Positions 25,203-33,300 of a stretch of 37,371 nucleotides of DNA are shown here, one piece after another; within the stretch, counting starts at the first letter, position 1; each line of letters opens with the position of its first letter. The DNA is taken from the IMG/VR virus record IMGVR_UViG_3300030419_001248, positions 1-37,371 of that record; one strand, given 5' to 3'. The notes below the pieces were generated by a model. The model was not told the origin of the DNA. It did no database searches and saw nothing but the letters and a program-made list of their open reading frames with translations. The position numbers and the translations under genes are program-made. Origin of the DNA: a virus.

Positions 25203-25215
25203 TATAATCTTTCTA
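25203..25215 (+). promoter_or_regulatory. -10 box suggesting leaderless transcription of the HTH gene
   Basis: TATAAT (25203-25208) ends six bases before the ATG at 25215, so transcription would begin at or next to the A of the start codon. No Shine-Dalgarno sequence lies in the preceding bases, unlike most genes here. The -35 region is weak. Leaderless mRNAs of this geometry are frequent in actinobacteria. Confidence 0.5.
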
Positions 25216-25454
25216 TGGATATAAAAGATATGCTAATAGAAGCAGAGCATGGAATGAAAGGAAACTATGTCGAAAGTAAAATTACTCCAGATGCAGAACC
25301 TTTCTGGATTGCTTTAAAAAACAGGGTAGTAAAAGAGAAGGTACCTATGAGACCTTCAGTTGTATGTAGGTTATTGCGTGAGAACTATGATATTCATATT
25401 TCTGATAGTGCAATGACTAGATATCTTAAACTATTGATGCAAAATAATGACTGA
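25215..25454 (+). CDS. Small HTH-like protein (79 aa)
   Basis: After a short N-terminal helix (MDIKDMLIEAEHGMKG) the C-terminal half reads as a helix-turn-helix: EKVPMRPSVVCRLLRENYDI then ISDSAMTRYLKLLMQ. It would be DNA-binding, perhaps a regulator of the phosphoesterase/recombination genes that follow. It is apparently leaderless and overlaps the next gene by eight bases. The HTH call is by eye; no specific family was recognised. Confidence 0.6.
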   Translation: MDIKDMLIEAEHGMKGNYVESKITPDAEPFWIALKNRVVKEKVPMRPSVVCRLLRENYDIHISDSAMTRYLKLLMQNND

Positions 25455-26502
25455 TAAAATAGATAAACTCTTAGCAGAAGCAGAGAGTAAACAAATTCAG
25501 GACTTAAAAAAAGATAATTTAAGATTATTAAAGCAACTAGATAAGGCAAAGAATAAAAAAGAAGATATGATAAATGCAGTATATGATGCTGTAAATGTCA
25601 ATCTTAAACTGTGGGATAAACCAAAGATACCTAAGCCAAAGAATATTAAGAAAAGTAAAGATGAAGAGATAGCAATAGCTATACTCTCTGATATTCAATT
25701 AGCTAAGGTAACACCTGATTACAACACAGAAGTAGCAGAAGAACGTGTCATAAAGTACGCTAATAAGATAGTTGACTTAGCTAATATACAAAGACAAGTA
25801 CATACAGTTAATAAATGTGCCGTCTTTGCAGCTGGCGACATCATAGAAGGCGAACTTATATTCCCAGGACAGTCACATCTAATTGATTCAAGCTTATATA
25901 AGCAAGTAACAGTTGATGGTCCTAGAATAATGACACAATTCTTTGACATATTACTTGCTAATTTCGATGAAGTAGATGTTCATTGGGTAATCGGAAACCA
26001 TGGTCACTTAGGTGGCAGGTCCCGCAAGGATTATCATCCAGATAGTAACGCTGACAGAATGCTAGGAAGTATTATGTCAATGATATATAGAGATGAGAAA
26101 AGAATAAAATGGACTATACCAGACAGTACAGGAGACAATCATTGGTTTGATATTGCTGATTTAGGACCTAAATCTAGGTTCTTTATATGGCATGGAGACA
26201 ATGTAAGAGGCTTTAACGGCTTTCCATGGTACGGATTTGGTAAAAAACTACAAGGTTGGAAGACATTAGCTGCTAATGGGTTAATGCCTGACTTTGATTA
26301 TGCTATAGCTGGACACTTTCATACACCTACAACAATGTATCTTAATGATATTAGGCTTTGGGTTAATGGAAGTACTGAAAGTTATAACACATATGCATTA
26401 GAACAGTTAGCAAGTATGGGTAGACCATGTCAATGGTTACTATTTTGTAGGCCTGAAAGTGGCGTAACTGCAGAATATCTTGTTAAACTAGATGATGTAT
26501 AG
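25447..26502 (+). CDS. Calcineurin-like metallophosphoesterase (351 aa)
   Basis: Predicted di-metal phosphoesterase or nuclease. The motif ladder is present in order: SDIQ (81-84, with Gln in place of the usual His of D-x-H), GD (130-131), GNH (183-185), WHGD (248-251) and GHFH (289-292). An N-terminal coiled-coil extension (about 1-50, Lys/Glu-rich) precedes the catalytic domain. Phages carry such enzymes near replication and recombination genes, where they may act as Mre11/SbcD-like nucleases, though the substrate is unknown. No SbcC-like ATPase is visible. A Rad52-like annealing protein lies downstream in the same strand block. Confidence 0.8.
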   Translation: MTDKIDKLLAEAESKQIQDLKKDNLRLLKQLDKAKNKKEDMINAVYDAVNVNLKLWDKPKIPKPKNIKKSKDEEIAIAILSDIQLAKVTPDYNTEVAEERVIKYANKIVDLANIQRQVHTVNKCAVFAAGDIIEGELIFPGQSHLIDSSLYKQVTVDGPRIMTQFFDILLANFDEVDVHWVIGNHGHLGGRSRKDYHPDSNADRMLGSIMSMIYRDEKRIKWTIPDSTGDNHWFDIADLGPKSRFFIWHGDNVRGFNGFPWYGFGKKLQGWKTLAANGLMPDFDYAIAGHFHTPTTMYLNDIRLWVNGSTESYNTYALEQLASMGRPCQWLLFCRPESGVTAEYLVKLDDV

Positions 26503-26520
26503 AACAAATGGATGGAGGTT

Positions 26521-26691
26521 ATGTCTAATCCAAATGTAAAAGATAAAGCTACAGTAATGTCTGTTGAATATGCAGGCTTAGGTAGTAAACCGTATTTTGT
26601 TATCGAAGTTGATGGCGAAATAAAGTTTATACCTATAGAACTAGGTTCTAATACAATTGCTGAAGCAAAATCTAGAGCTATAGAAGAATGA
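26521..26691 (+). CDS. Small protein, unknown (56 aa)
   Basis: MSNPNVKDKATVMSVEYAGL... continues with strands YFVIEVDGEIKFIPIEL and a helical end EAKSRAIEE, suggesting a small beta-hairpin plus helix. ATGGAGG precedes the ATG. The gene is followed six bases later by a strong terminator, so it ends a transcription unit with the phosphoesterase. Confidence 0.55.
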   Translation: MSNPNVKDKATVMSVEYAGLGSKPYFVIEVDGEIKFIPIELGSNTIAEAKSRAIEE

Positions 26692-26696
26692 ATATA

Positions 26697-26730
26697 GGAC
26701 TACTAACGTAGTCCATATATTTTTTCTCTA
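26697..26730 (+). terminator. Intrinsic terminator with TAAC loop
   Basis: GGACTAC-TAAC-GTAGTCC (26697-26714) is a perfect 7-bp stem with TAAC loop, extendable by TATA/TATA across an A-A mismatch, then TTTTTTCTCTATTTT. This is the clearest member of the TAAC-loop hairpin group. Confidence 0.8.
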
Positions 26731-26762
26731 TTTTATATTAATAAATAAGAAAAGGAGAAAGA

Positions 26763-27305
26763 ATGGTAGAAATAGATACCAATAAATTGCTATCCCCATT
26801 TCCATCTGATTTAGTGCGTAAAGCACCAGCAGGTAAGTTTGGGGACTATGTACCACACGCTAACTATGTAGAAAGACTACGTGATAGTGGTGTTACTTAC
26901 AGTTGGCACTGTGAACCAGTATATGGAAGAGTAGACGGGGTTAAAAGAATAGTTGGTGCTAAAGGTACTATAACTATAGAAGGTATGGGTTCATATGATG
27001 GATTCGGAGACGTAGATACCTTCAAATTAACTAATGATAAATTCAACGATGGAAGTAATCTAAAAGACGCAGAAAGTGATGCATTTAAGCGTGCATGTAT
27101 GCGATTTGGATTAGGCATTGAATTATGGAGTGGTTCTACACAGACTGAAGAAGAAGCTTCAGCTGCAAAAGGTAGAGCAGCAGCATATTCTGATAATGTA
27201 AAAGTAGAAAAAGTTGATATGCGTAAGAAAGAAAATAAACCTACAAAAGAAGATGTTGAACGTATGAACAGCATCATGGATAGTATTGTAGGCGAAGATG
27301 GCTAA
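26763..27305 (+). CDS. Rad52-like single-strand annealing protein (180 aa)
   Basis: Recombinase expected to bind ssDNA and anneal complementary strands during phage recombination or replication. Recognised features: YVPHANYVERLRD (29-41), YSWHCEPVYGRVDG (46-59), a Gly-rich strand ITIEGMGSYDGFG, then KDAESDAFKRACMRFGLGIELW (101-122), the signature block of the Rad52/Sak-type family. The C-terminal 55 residues are charged and probably flexible. AAAAGGAG precedes the ATG. It follows a terminator, so it likely has its own promoter, and it overlaps the next gene by eight bases. Confidence 0.78.
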   Translation: MVEIDTNKLLSPFPSDLVRKAPAGKFGDYVPHANYVERLRDSGVTYSWHCEPVYGRVDGVKRIVGAKGTITIEGMGSYDGFGDVDTFKLTNDKFNDGSNLKDAESDAFKRACMRFGLGIELWSGSTQTEEEASAAKGRAAAYSDNVKVEKVDMRKKENKPTKEDVERMNSIMDSIVGEDG

Positions 27306-27867
27306 ACAAAATCTACAATTTATAGCTGACACTATTAATAATATATTAAGTAATAAAGTAAATGACACAAATACTATCAATAAGATAATTGGTAGTGCTA
27401 ATCAATATGCACAAGTTAGGAAATTTGCACCCAATAAAGAAGATTGGACACATGAACAACTTGAGCAATACTTTTCTTTTATAGAGAAATTAGCTGATAT
27501 GCCTACTGTATATACACAAGATGAATTTGATAATCTTGATGTAATTAAGAAGGTAGAGAGTATAATGGGACCTGTAGAAGATATAACTCCAGGTGTAGAA
27601 CCAGCTGGTAATATGGTTGAAGGAATAGTTAATAAATTGGAAGAAAAAAAGAAGTATCGTGATGACTTAAAATGTCCCTACTGTCAGAGTATGGTATACG
27701 ATAATAGAAATAATAAAAAGTCTGACAAAAGTCCTGACTTTGTATGTGCTGAGAATGACCCTGCTAAATGTGGTGGACATACAGGCAAATGGCGTAAGTC
27801 ATGGTGGTTAGATAATAAAAATATCCCAGAAGAATGGGGAATGAATGAAGAAAAGCCTGCATTGTAA
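27298..27867 (+). CDS. Zinc-ribbon protein next to Rad52-like gene (189 aa)
   Basis: The N-terminal 120 residues are helical and charged. The C-terminus has CPYC (near 124-127), then C and C (FVCAENDPAKCGGH) followed by KWRKSWWLDN, which suggests a zinc-binding domain of the kind common in phage DNA-associated proteins. The start overlaps the Rad52-like gene. It may assist the annealing protein, but that rests only on proximity. Confidence 0.55.
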   Translation: MAKQNLQFIADTINNILSNKVNDTNTINKIIGSANQYAQVRKFAPNKEDWTHEQLEQYFSFIEKLADMPTVYTQDEFDNLDVIKKVESIMGPVEDITPGVEPAGNMVEGIVNKLEEKKKYRDDLKCPYCQSMVYDNRNNKKSDKSPDFVCAENDPAKCGGHTGKWRKSWWLDNKNIPEEWGMNEEKPAL

Positions 27868-27985
27868 AGAATGTGGAGAGGTTCTAGTTCAATTTAAAAA
27901 GAATAACAGTCAAGTAATTGGCTGTAAAAATCTAGGTTGTACAAAGTACAGCGTTATTATAAGAAGGAGAAAAGATGATAGTTAA
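27845..27985 (+). CDS. Zinc-ribbon micro-protein (46 aa)
   Basis: MKKSLHCKECGEVLVQFKKN... has CxxC (C7/C10) and C-x4-C (C27/C32), then a basic tail IIRRRKDDS. It overlaps the previous gene by 23 bases and the next by 11. GGGGA precedes the ATG. The pattern fits a minimal zinc ribbon. Confidence 0.5.
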   Translation: MKKSLHCKECGEVLVQFKKNNSQVIGCKNLGCTKYSVIIRRRKDDS

Positions 27986-28289
27986 ATCATTCAGAGGAAA
28001 GAAAATTCCTGAATATATTAAAAGTAAAAGTCAGTTAATAGAATATGTTCTTGTTACTGAAAGAGAAAATAATCCAATTAGTAATGGAGAATTTGTATTC
28101 GATTTAATGTGTACAAGATTCGGTGGTGTATTACATGATTTAAGAAAAGAAGGATACGATATAGTAACTCTACCTGCTAAGCAAAAGGGACATTATTTAT
28201 ACTATTTAGTATCAGCACCAAACGATTCTAAAGCAATGAAAGTAAAAGCTAAGAGAATAAATAAAAGAAATCTTAGGTTAGTTAAATAA
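27975..28289 (+). CDS. Winged-helix DNA-binding protein (104 aa)
   Basis: The segment FVFDLMCTRFGGVLHDLRKEGYDIVT (42-67, shown here by its key part) matches the recognition-helix pattern 'L-x-x-L-R-K-x-G-y-x-I' of the HTH_39-type winged helix found in small phage proteins. The C-terminal tail is very basic (KVKAKRINKRNLR). It is a probable transcription or replication accessory factor. AAGGAG precedes the ATG. The stop overlaps the next start (TAATG). Confidence 0.6.
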   Translation: MIVKSFRGKKIPEYIKSKSQLIEYVLVTERENNPISNGEFVFDLMCTRFGGVLHDLRKEGYDIVTLPAKQKGHYLYYLVSAPNDSKAMKVKAKRINKRNLRLVK

Positions 28290-28693
28290 TGATTGGATTA
28301 GTAATTAGTTGTGCATTATCCATTCCCGTGAGTGTGGACAGCATAACTAATTACATCCAATGTAGAGAAGAAAAAGCAAAAGTAATGTACGTTCAACAAT
28401 GGCAACCCACTATTGAACAGTATTTTAAACAAGAAGATGTCAAACAAGCAATGCTAATTGTCTATTGTGAAAGTAGGGGTAAAGCTACTGCAGTAGGTAA
28501 AAATCGTGATGGTACTTATGATAAAGGACTATGGCAATTTAATGATAGAACCTGGGCATGGTTAACACCTAAGTTAAACATTAAAGGTAATAGGTTTAAT
28601 GCAAAGTTATCAACAGCAATAGCTTCATGGTTAGTATATAATGACGGTTGGCATCATTGGAACAGCAGCTCAGCCTGCTGGAAGAAAGGTTAA
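28289..28693 (+). CDS. Secreted lysozyme/transglycosylase-like enzyme (134 aa)
   Basis: Predicted peptidoglycan hydrolase. A hydrophobic N-terminus (MIGLVISCALSIPVSV) looks like a signal peptide or anchor. The catalytic pattern of lysozyme-like transglycosylases follows: YCESRG with Glu61 as the general acid, GLWQFND (80-86, the 'GLxQ' element), and AIASWLVYNDGWHHW near the C-terminus. Two cysteines (C60, C130) could pair outside the cytoplasm. It is unusual in lying in the rightward early block, far from the holin/DUF5675 cluster; it may help entry, release or superinfection control. Substrate and class are by motif resemblance. Confidence 0.68.
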   Translation: MIGLVISCALSIPVSVDSITNYIQCREEKAKVMYVQQWQPTIEQYFKQEDVKQAMLIVYCESRGKATAVGKNRDGTYDKGLWQFNDRTWAWLTPKLNIKGNRFNAKLSTAIASWLVYNDGWHHWNSSSACWKKG

Positions 28694-28694
28694 G

Positions 28695-28901
28695 ATGAAG
28701 GAAATAAAGAAAGAAGAAGGAAATATATTTAATACACCAATGGATTTAAGAAATTGGGCAGTAACATTAATAGGATATTTAGGAAATAGTAATACAAATA
28801 CATTACCTAATACAGAAAAAGTAGACAATTTAATTCTAAAATTTGTAATGGATTACAATTTTTATTATGAGAAAATGTCAAGTCAGAATGAAGAGGAATA
28901 A
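28695..28901 (+). CDS. Small protein, unknown (68 aa)
   Basis: MKEIKKEEGNIFNTPMDLRN... has a Lys/Glu-rich N-terminus, a hydrophobic centre (WAVTLIGYLG) and an acidic end. AAAGG precedes the ATG at 28695, one base after the transglycosylase stop; the frame further upstream lacks an RBS and is rejected. Its stop overlaps the next ATG (TAATG). Confidence 0.5.
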   Translation: MKEIKKEEGNIFNTPMDLRNWAVTLIGYLGNSNTNTLPNTEKVDNLILKFVMDYNFYYEKMSSQNEEE

Positions 28902-29515
28902 TGGTAATTGACCAATTAAGAGGTGGACCTGCTTTTGCTACTAAAGAACAAAGACAGATAAAATCTAAAGATATATATGACATAATACAGGAAAAAGAAA
29001 ATAAGAAATTAATTGAAATTAATACAATAAAGTCAGTAGATAATTTTGGTGGTAGAAGATTTCTTGGATTAACACCTAAAGGTAAACCTGTATTTGTTTC
29101 CTTTAATATAAATAAAACTGAATTAAGACCAAATATAAAATTCAGTCATAATTTATCTGTATTAACTAAAGAAGGAGCTAAGTTTGCTAATGATAGATAT
29201 ATGTTTAAACATAATGAAAAGATAGAAGATTATAACATTATGGTAAGAAAACTAAAGAAAGTTAGAGGTGGAGAAGTTACTGTAAAAACTTTACAATGGC
29301 TTACAAGACTTAAACTTCTTGAAGAAATGAACTATATGAAAGCATTTGTTAAAGGTAAAGTTACTAAATATATCTTTACATTAGTATCAGATGCTATATA
29401 TATAGGAGATGAAAAAATAAATAAACATATGATACAAAAATATTGGAAGTTTCCTACAACAAATAATGATTATTTCTTAATTGAAAATACATGGAAATAT
29501 CCTGATAGTTTATAA
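28901..29515 (+). CDS. Last gene of the rightward block, unknown (204 aa)
   Basis: A basic protein (MVIDQLRGGPAFATKEQRQI...) rich in Lys, Asn and Tyr, with no signal peptide. The segment YNIMVRKLKKVRGGEVTVKTLQWLTRLKLLEEMNYMKAF could contain a helix-turn-helix-like region. It is followed within ten bases by a strong terminator that closes the early operon. No family was recognised. Confidence 0.5.
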   Translation: MVIDQLRGGPAFATKEQRQIKSKDIYDIIQEKENKKLIEINTIKSVDNFGGRRFLGLTPKGKPVFVSFNINKTELRPNIKFSHNLSVLTKEGAKFANDRYMFKHNEKIEDYNIMVRKLKKVRGGEVTVKTLQWLTRLKLLEEMNYMKAFVKGKVTKYIFTLVSDAIYIGDEKINKHMIQKYWKFPTTNNDYFLIENTWKYPDSL

Positions 29516-29560
29516 GATGATAAGAGCTGCTGTAACAAGCAGCTTGCATCTTTTTTTTTC
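29516..29560 (+). terminator. Strong intrinsic terminator closing the early operon
   Basis: AGCTGCT (29525-29531) pairs with AGCAGCT (29538-29544) around GTAACA, extended by AAG/CTT and GATG/CATC, then nine T residues (29551-29559). The loop again contains TAAC. It stops rightward transcripts before they collide with the leftward block. Confidence 0.85.
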
Positions 29561-29640
29561 GCATATAACGTTAGTATAAGATATACTAGACGGGCAATTA
29601 ATACCCCTTAAAACGCAAATATGAGGCTCTCAGGGCTACT
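29561..29640. other. Convergent spacer with inverted repeat
   Basis: No gene is seen. TAGTATA (29572-29578) and TATACTA (29582-29588) form a short AT-rich inverted repeat, and GGG/CCC and GAGGCTCTC motifs follow. A terminator for the leftward block is expected here, but no clear stem with T-run was found on that strand. Confidence 0.4.
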
Positions 29641-29709
29641 CTAATATCTTTTACTACCCTTACGGCCAGTTTTATATGCTTTCTTTTTACCTTTTTTAGT
29701 TATTGGCAC
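29641..29709 (-). CDS. Basic micro-protein (22 aa)
   Basis: GTG start, MPITKKGKKKAYKTGRKGSKRY in outline: almost half Lys/Arg. GAGAGG precedes the start and the gene begins two bases after the previous stop. Tiny MPxTxKGKK-type proteins are a recurring phage feature in my recollection, usually without known function. It is the last leftward gene before the convergence point. Confidence 0.5.
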   Translation of the reverse strand: MPITKKGKKKAYKTGRKGSKRY

Positions 29710-29711
29710 TA

Positions 29712-30059
29712 TTATTTTCCTCTCTTCCATTTAGGTGTTGACCTATAATTAGGATTGTTAAGATTTTTTTGTATATACCTTCTTCTACTTTCATTTTGTA
29801 ATTTAGTTCTTCCACCTTCCCACATATTAAATTGCTGTATTCTATCTTGATAATCTCTTTGATACATTCCATGACGATTAAATATATCATCACCTTGAAG
29901 TAATCCAGTTTCAGACCTTTTTAATCTTTTTTCAGCAGCAATAACTTGACCTTTAGCGAACTTAGCCATTTTCTTATGTTGTTCTAATCTCTTTTTTAAC
30001 TCACGTTCAGGCATACCATGTGTGGTATAGTCGTTGTATTTTTCATAAGGTGCAGGCAT
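29712..30059 (-). CDS. Basic protein, unknown (115 aa)
   Basis: MPAPYEKYNDYTTHGMPERE... is strongly basic and helical (LKKRLEQHKKMAKFAKGQVIAAEKRLKR) and ends in a basic, disordered tail STPKWKRGK. GGAA precedes the ATG. It might bind nucleic acid or act as a small virion protein packaged with DNA; neither is shown. It follows the r1t-like holin gene by five bases. Confidence 0.5.
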   Translation of the reverse strand: MPAPYEKYNDYTTHGMPERELKKRLEQHKKMAKFAKGQVIAAEKRLKRSETGLLQGDDIFNRHGMYQRDYQDRIQQFNMWEGGRTKLQNESRRRYIQKNLNNPNYRSTPKWKRGK

Positions 30060-30064
30060 TATTC

Positions 30065-30346
30065 CTACTTACTAATTTGTTTTTTAGCGTATGTCTTAAC
30101 TACTGCTAATGCAGCACCACCGCCAGCAAGAGCAGCTAACTGAATTGTTTCAGCTTCTACACCAACTAGAGGAGCAACTGTTAAGGCACCAATAAAGGCT
30201 TCAATGAATGTCCAAGCTGTTCGCTCTAACATATCTTTCAAGTCTTCACTCATCTTATAACTCCATGCTTCATTCCAAGGGGTCCACTTCACATCCGTCT
30301 TGAACGTCCCATCAGAGTTTCTTGCTCTTTTGAATTTCTCTAACAT
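30065..30346 (-). CDS. r1t-like holin (93 aa)
   Basis: A small membrane protein expected to form the lysis lesion. A charged, Trp-rich N-terminal part is followed by a helix FIEAFIGALTVAPLVG, a short turn, and a second helix IQLAALAGGGAALAVVKTYA, ending in Lys residues. This two-helix, Ala/Gly-rich layout matches the r1t-type holin family of Gram-positive phages. AGGAAAGG precedes the ATG. A second holin candidate lies at 34216-34428; which one triggers lysis cannot be told from sequence. Confidence 0.65.
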   Translation of the reverse strand: MLEKFKRARNSDGTFKTDVKWTPWNEAWSYKMSEDLKDMLERTAWTFIEAFIGALTVAPLVGVEAETIQLAALAGGGAALAVVKTYAKKQISK

Positions 30347-30352
30347 TATAGT

Positions 30353-33300
30353 CTAACCTTTCCTTGCTATCAACTTTAACGCATCTTTAAGCTGGTCATA
30401 AAAACCACCTCTTACAGCTTCCTCAGCTATGTTAATGTCTTTAGGAGCTGCTTCTATTAAGTCTAATGCACCTATAGTAGCAATGCTATCTTTAACATTC
30501 TTTTTCTTTAAAGAACCTTTAGGTAAATTATACTCTAATTCTTTAGCTGATATTAATAAATCAACTGTATCTTTAGGTAAAGCTTTTTGTAATTGTGATA
30601 CTGATGCTTTAGGAGTTAATACTTTAAGAGTCTTATCAGTTTCTCCTAATCCTTTTCTATATGATTTATATTCTTCAAACAATACACTTCTTTGCATTGC
30701 TTGTAATTTTTCTGTTATTTTCTTTTTACTCTTTAATGTATCTGCTGTAACATTTATATCAGGACCACCTAATCTCAATAAAAATTCAGATGAAGTCTTT
30801 GGTAATCCTTCAAATAAATATTTATGTTCTATAAGTTTTTCTAAATTAGCAGGTGCAAGCATACCTAATTTTGGATTTATTCCAATTTCTGTAGATAACT
30901 TATTAAGTAATTTCTGTTCAGTTGGACTTTCTATATAAACTTTCTCTGTATATATTTCCATATTTTTAGTTTCAAATCCTACCTTTTCTTTTTTAGTTTT
31001 AGGAACTCCAGCTTTTTTTAAAATAGATTCAGCTTCAGTTTCTAATTTTAATCTCTCTTCTTTAGGAACACTAGATATATATTCATAGCCAGATTTTTTA
31101 GCTAACTTTTCTACTAATGCTTTTTGTTTATCTTTAAAACTTGTTGATATTTCATAATATTGTTTACCAGTTTGAGCATCAAACTTAATCTCTGATTGTG
31201 CTTGTTTTGAACTCCAACCTCTTTGAGTTGCAATCATCATCTTCTGTGATTTAATTTCATTCTTAACTTGTTGTTCATAAGTTAAATTTAAATAAGGCAT
31301 TCTACTTTCTACACCAAGAGAAGGTTCAAAAATTACTTCTGTAGCATTCGGAACTACTGTACTTATTATCTCTTGACCAAATGCTTTACCTGATTTAATA
31401 TTTATTAGTTCTTCATTGATACTTAATAAATCTTGTTCTAATAATTTAACAACATCTTCTGTTTTCCAACCAAGTTCAGCAAAGTAACCTTTACTTGTTT
31501 CAAATGGTATATCTCCTTCAAATATATTTTTATATAAATCTTGTACAATAGGACCTATTCTTATAGCAGGGTCTTTACCTTTAAAGTTTCCTTTATTTAA
31601 AAAATCTAAACCAATTAAATATCTATTAAATATACTTTCACTAACAGCTGGTATTAAAGTATGCTTACCGCCTCTAGGGTCAACTAATTCTTTTACAGGT
31701 AACTTCATTCCAGATGCTACTAATAACTCATAAGTTTTAAAAAATTTATCTCCTACTCTTTGAAGAGCTTTTCGTTTAACATCATCTACATCAGTTAATT
31801 GAATGGTAGTTTTATCTTCAGATAATTTAAATGCTTCTCCTAATTCACTATGTGTATAATCAAGAGAATGTAAGAAACTATGAACAATAGGTCCTTGCTT
31901 AATAGGTTTAGAAAATGGTTCTGTTACTCCTGCAGGTTGGTTAACTCTATGTCTTGCTTTAGTTATATCAAAATCTCTATTCTTTTTAGCTTCTAATTCT
32001 TGACGTTGTTTTATATATTCTTTATCACTATATATATCAAGTCCCATCCATGTAGCAATTTCTTCTCCTCTTGGAGTATTCTTTAAATTATCTATAGTTT
32101 CTTGAATTGAAGTTGCTTCTAAAGCTGAGCCAACAGGAGTTATAGTTCCATCTTTACTAACCTTAACCCAACCCCAATCTTCTCCCCATTGAACCTGTTG
32201 TGAACCAGAAAAATGAAATACTGGATTTTTAGTTCTTGCATCATGTAAATCAATTACTTCTTCTATATCTGGTCTATCACCTATTTCAGATATAATACCT
32301 ATCTCAGCAGTCCTACCACCAGGTTCATTTCTACCTGAACCAAACACTTCAAGCTCTCCTAAGTCTCCTAAATCTATTATTGTATTTGATGCAATCTCAC
32401 TTGTCATATATGCTTTACCACCTTCAAGTGTTTCACCTGACTTTAATAAAGCTTCTCTTTGTTCTCTTATATTGTCTAGAAAGTCTTTATTTTTTTCATC
32501 AGTATTAGTACTAAGACGTACATTAAAAGAACTTATTAATTGGTCTCCAACATTCATTTCTTGTGATGCAACTTTTGCTGCATTAACAGAATTAGTTTCA
32601 GTTACAGTAGCTGATACTACATTTCTTTTCATTAAATCTAAATCAGAAATAACATTATCTTGTCTTTCAGCTATTTGATTAATAACTTCTTCACTGACTT
32701 CTATTTTATTTTTATTATCTGTTAAAAAATATTTACCTTTTATTTCTGTAAATATATTCTTTTTAAGAATTTCTACATTTGTTTCGTAATATATATTTTT
32801 TAAACCTTCTTGTAGTAAAGCAATATTTTTACCTAAATCCATAATAGTTTCAGTTAATGCAACTCTTGTTCCTTTAGTAATATTATGACCAGTAGCAAGT
32901 TTATGTTTAGCTTCTTCTATATCTAAAATACTATGTTTAAGTTCTGTCTCTAATGTATCTATAGATACACTATGTGATAATGGTTCATTTAAAAATTGAA
33001 GTGGTTTTTGTTTCACTTTTTTATTAGGTTTTTTTTCAGATAATTTAATTACTTCAGTACTACCTAATTTATTTAAATCTTGTCTTGTATTTTTTAAATA
33101 CTTTTGAACATGTTCATTTAAATCTTCTACATTAATAGCAGTTTTTTTCTGATTAATTTGTTCAACTTCTACACCTACTAACCAAGATGGTGTGTCATCT
33201 ATTGTTTCTGCTATATCTGATGTTTCAAAAATATCATCAATACCTGCATCTCTTAAAGGACCCGCTAATGTTCCTTCTCCTGAAGGAGAAGCTGCTGCTG

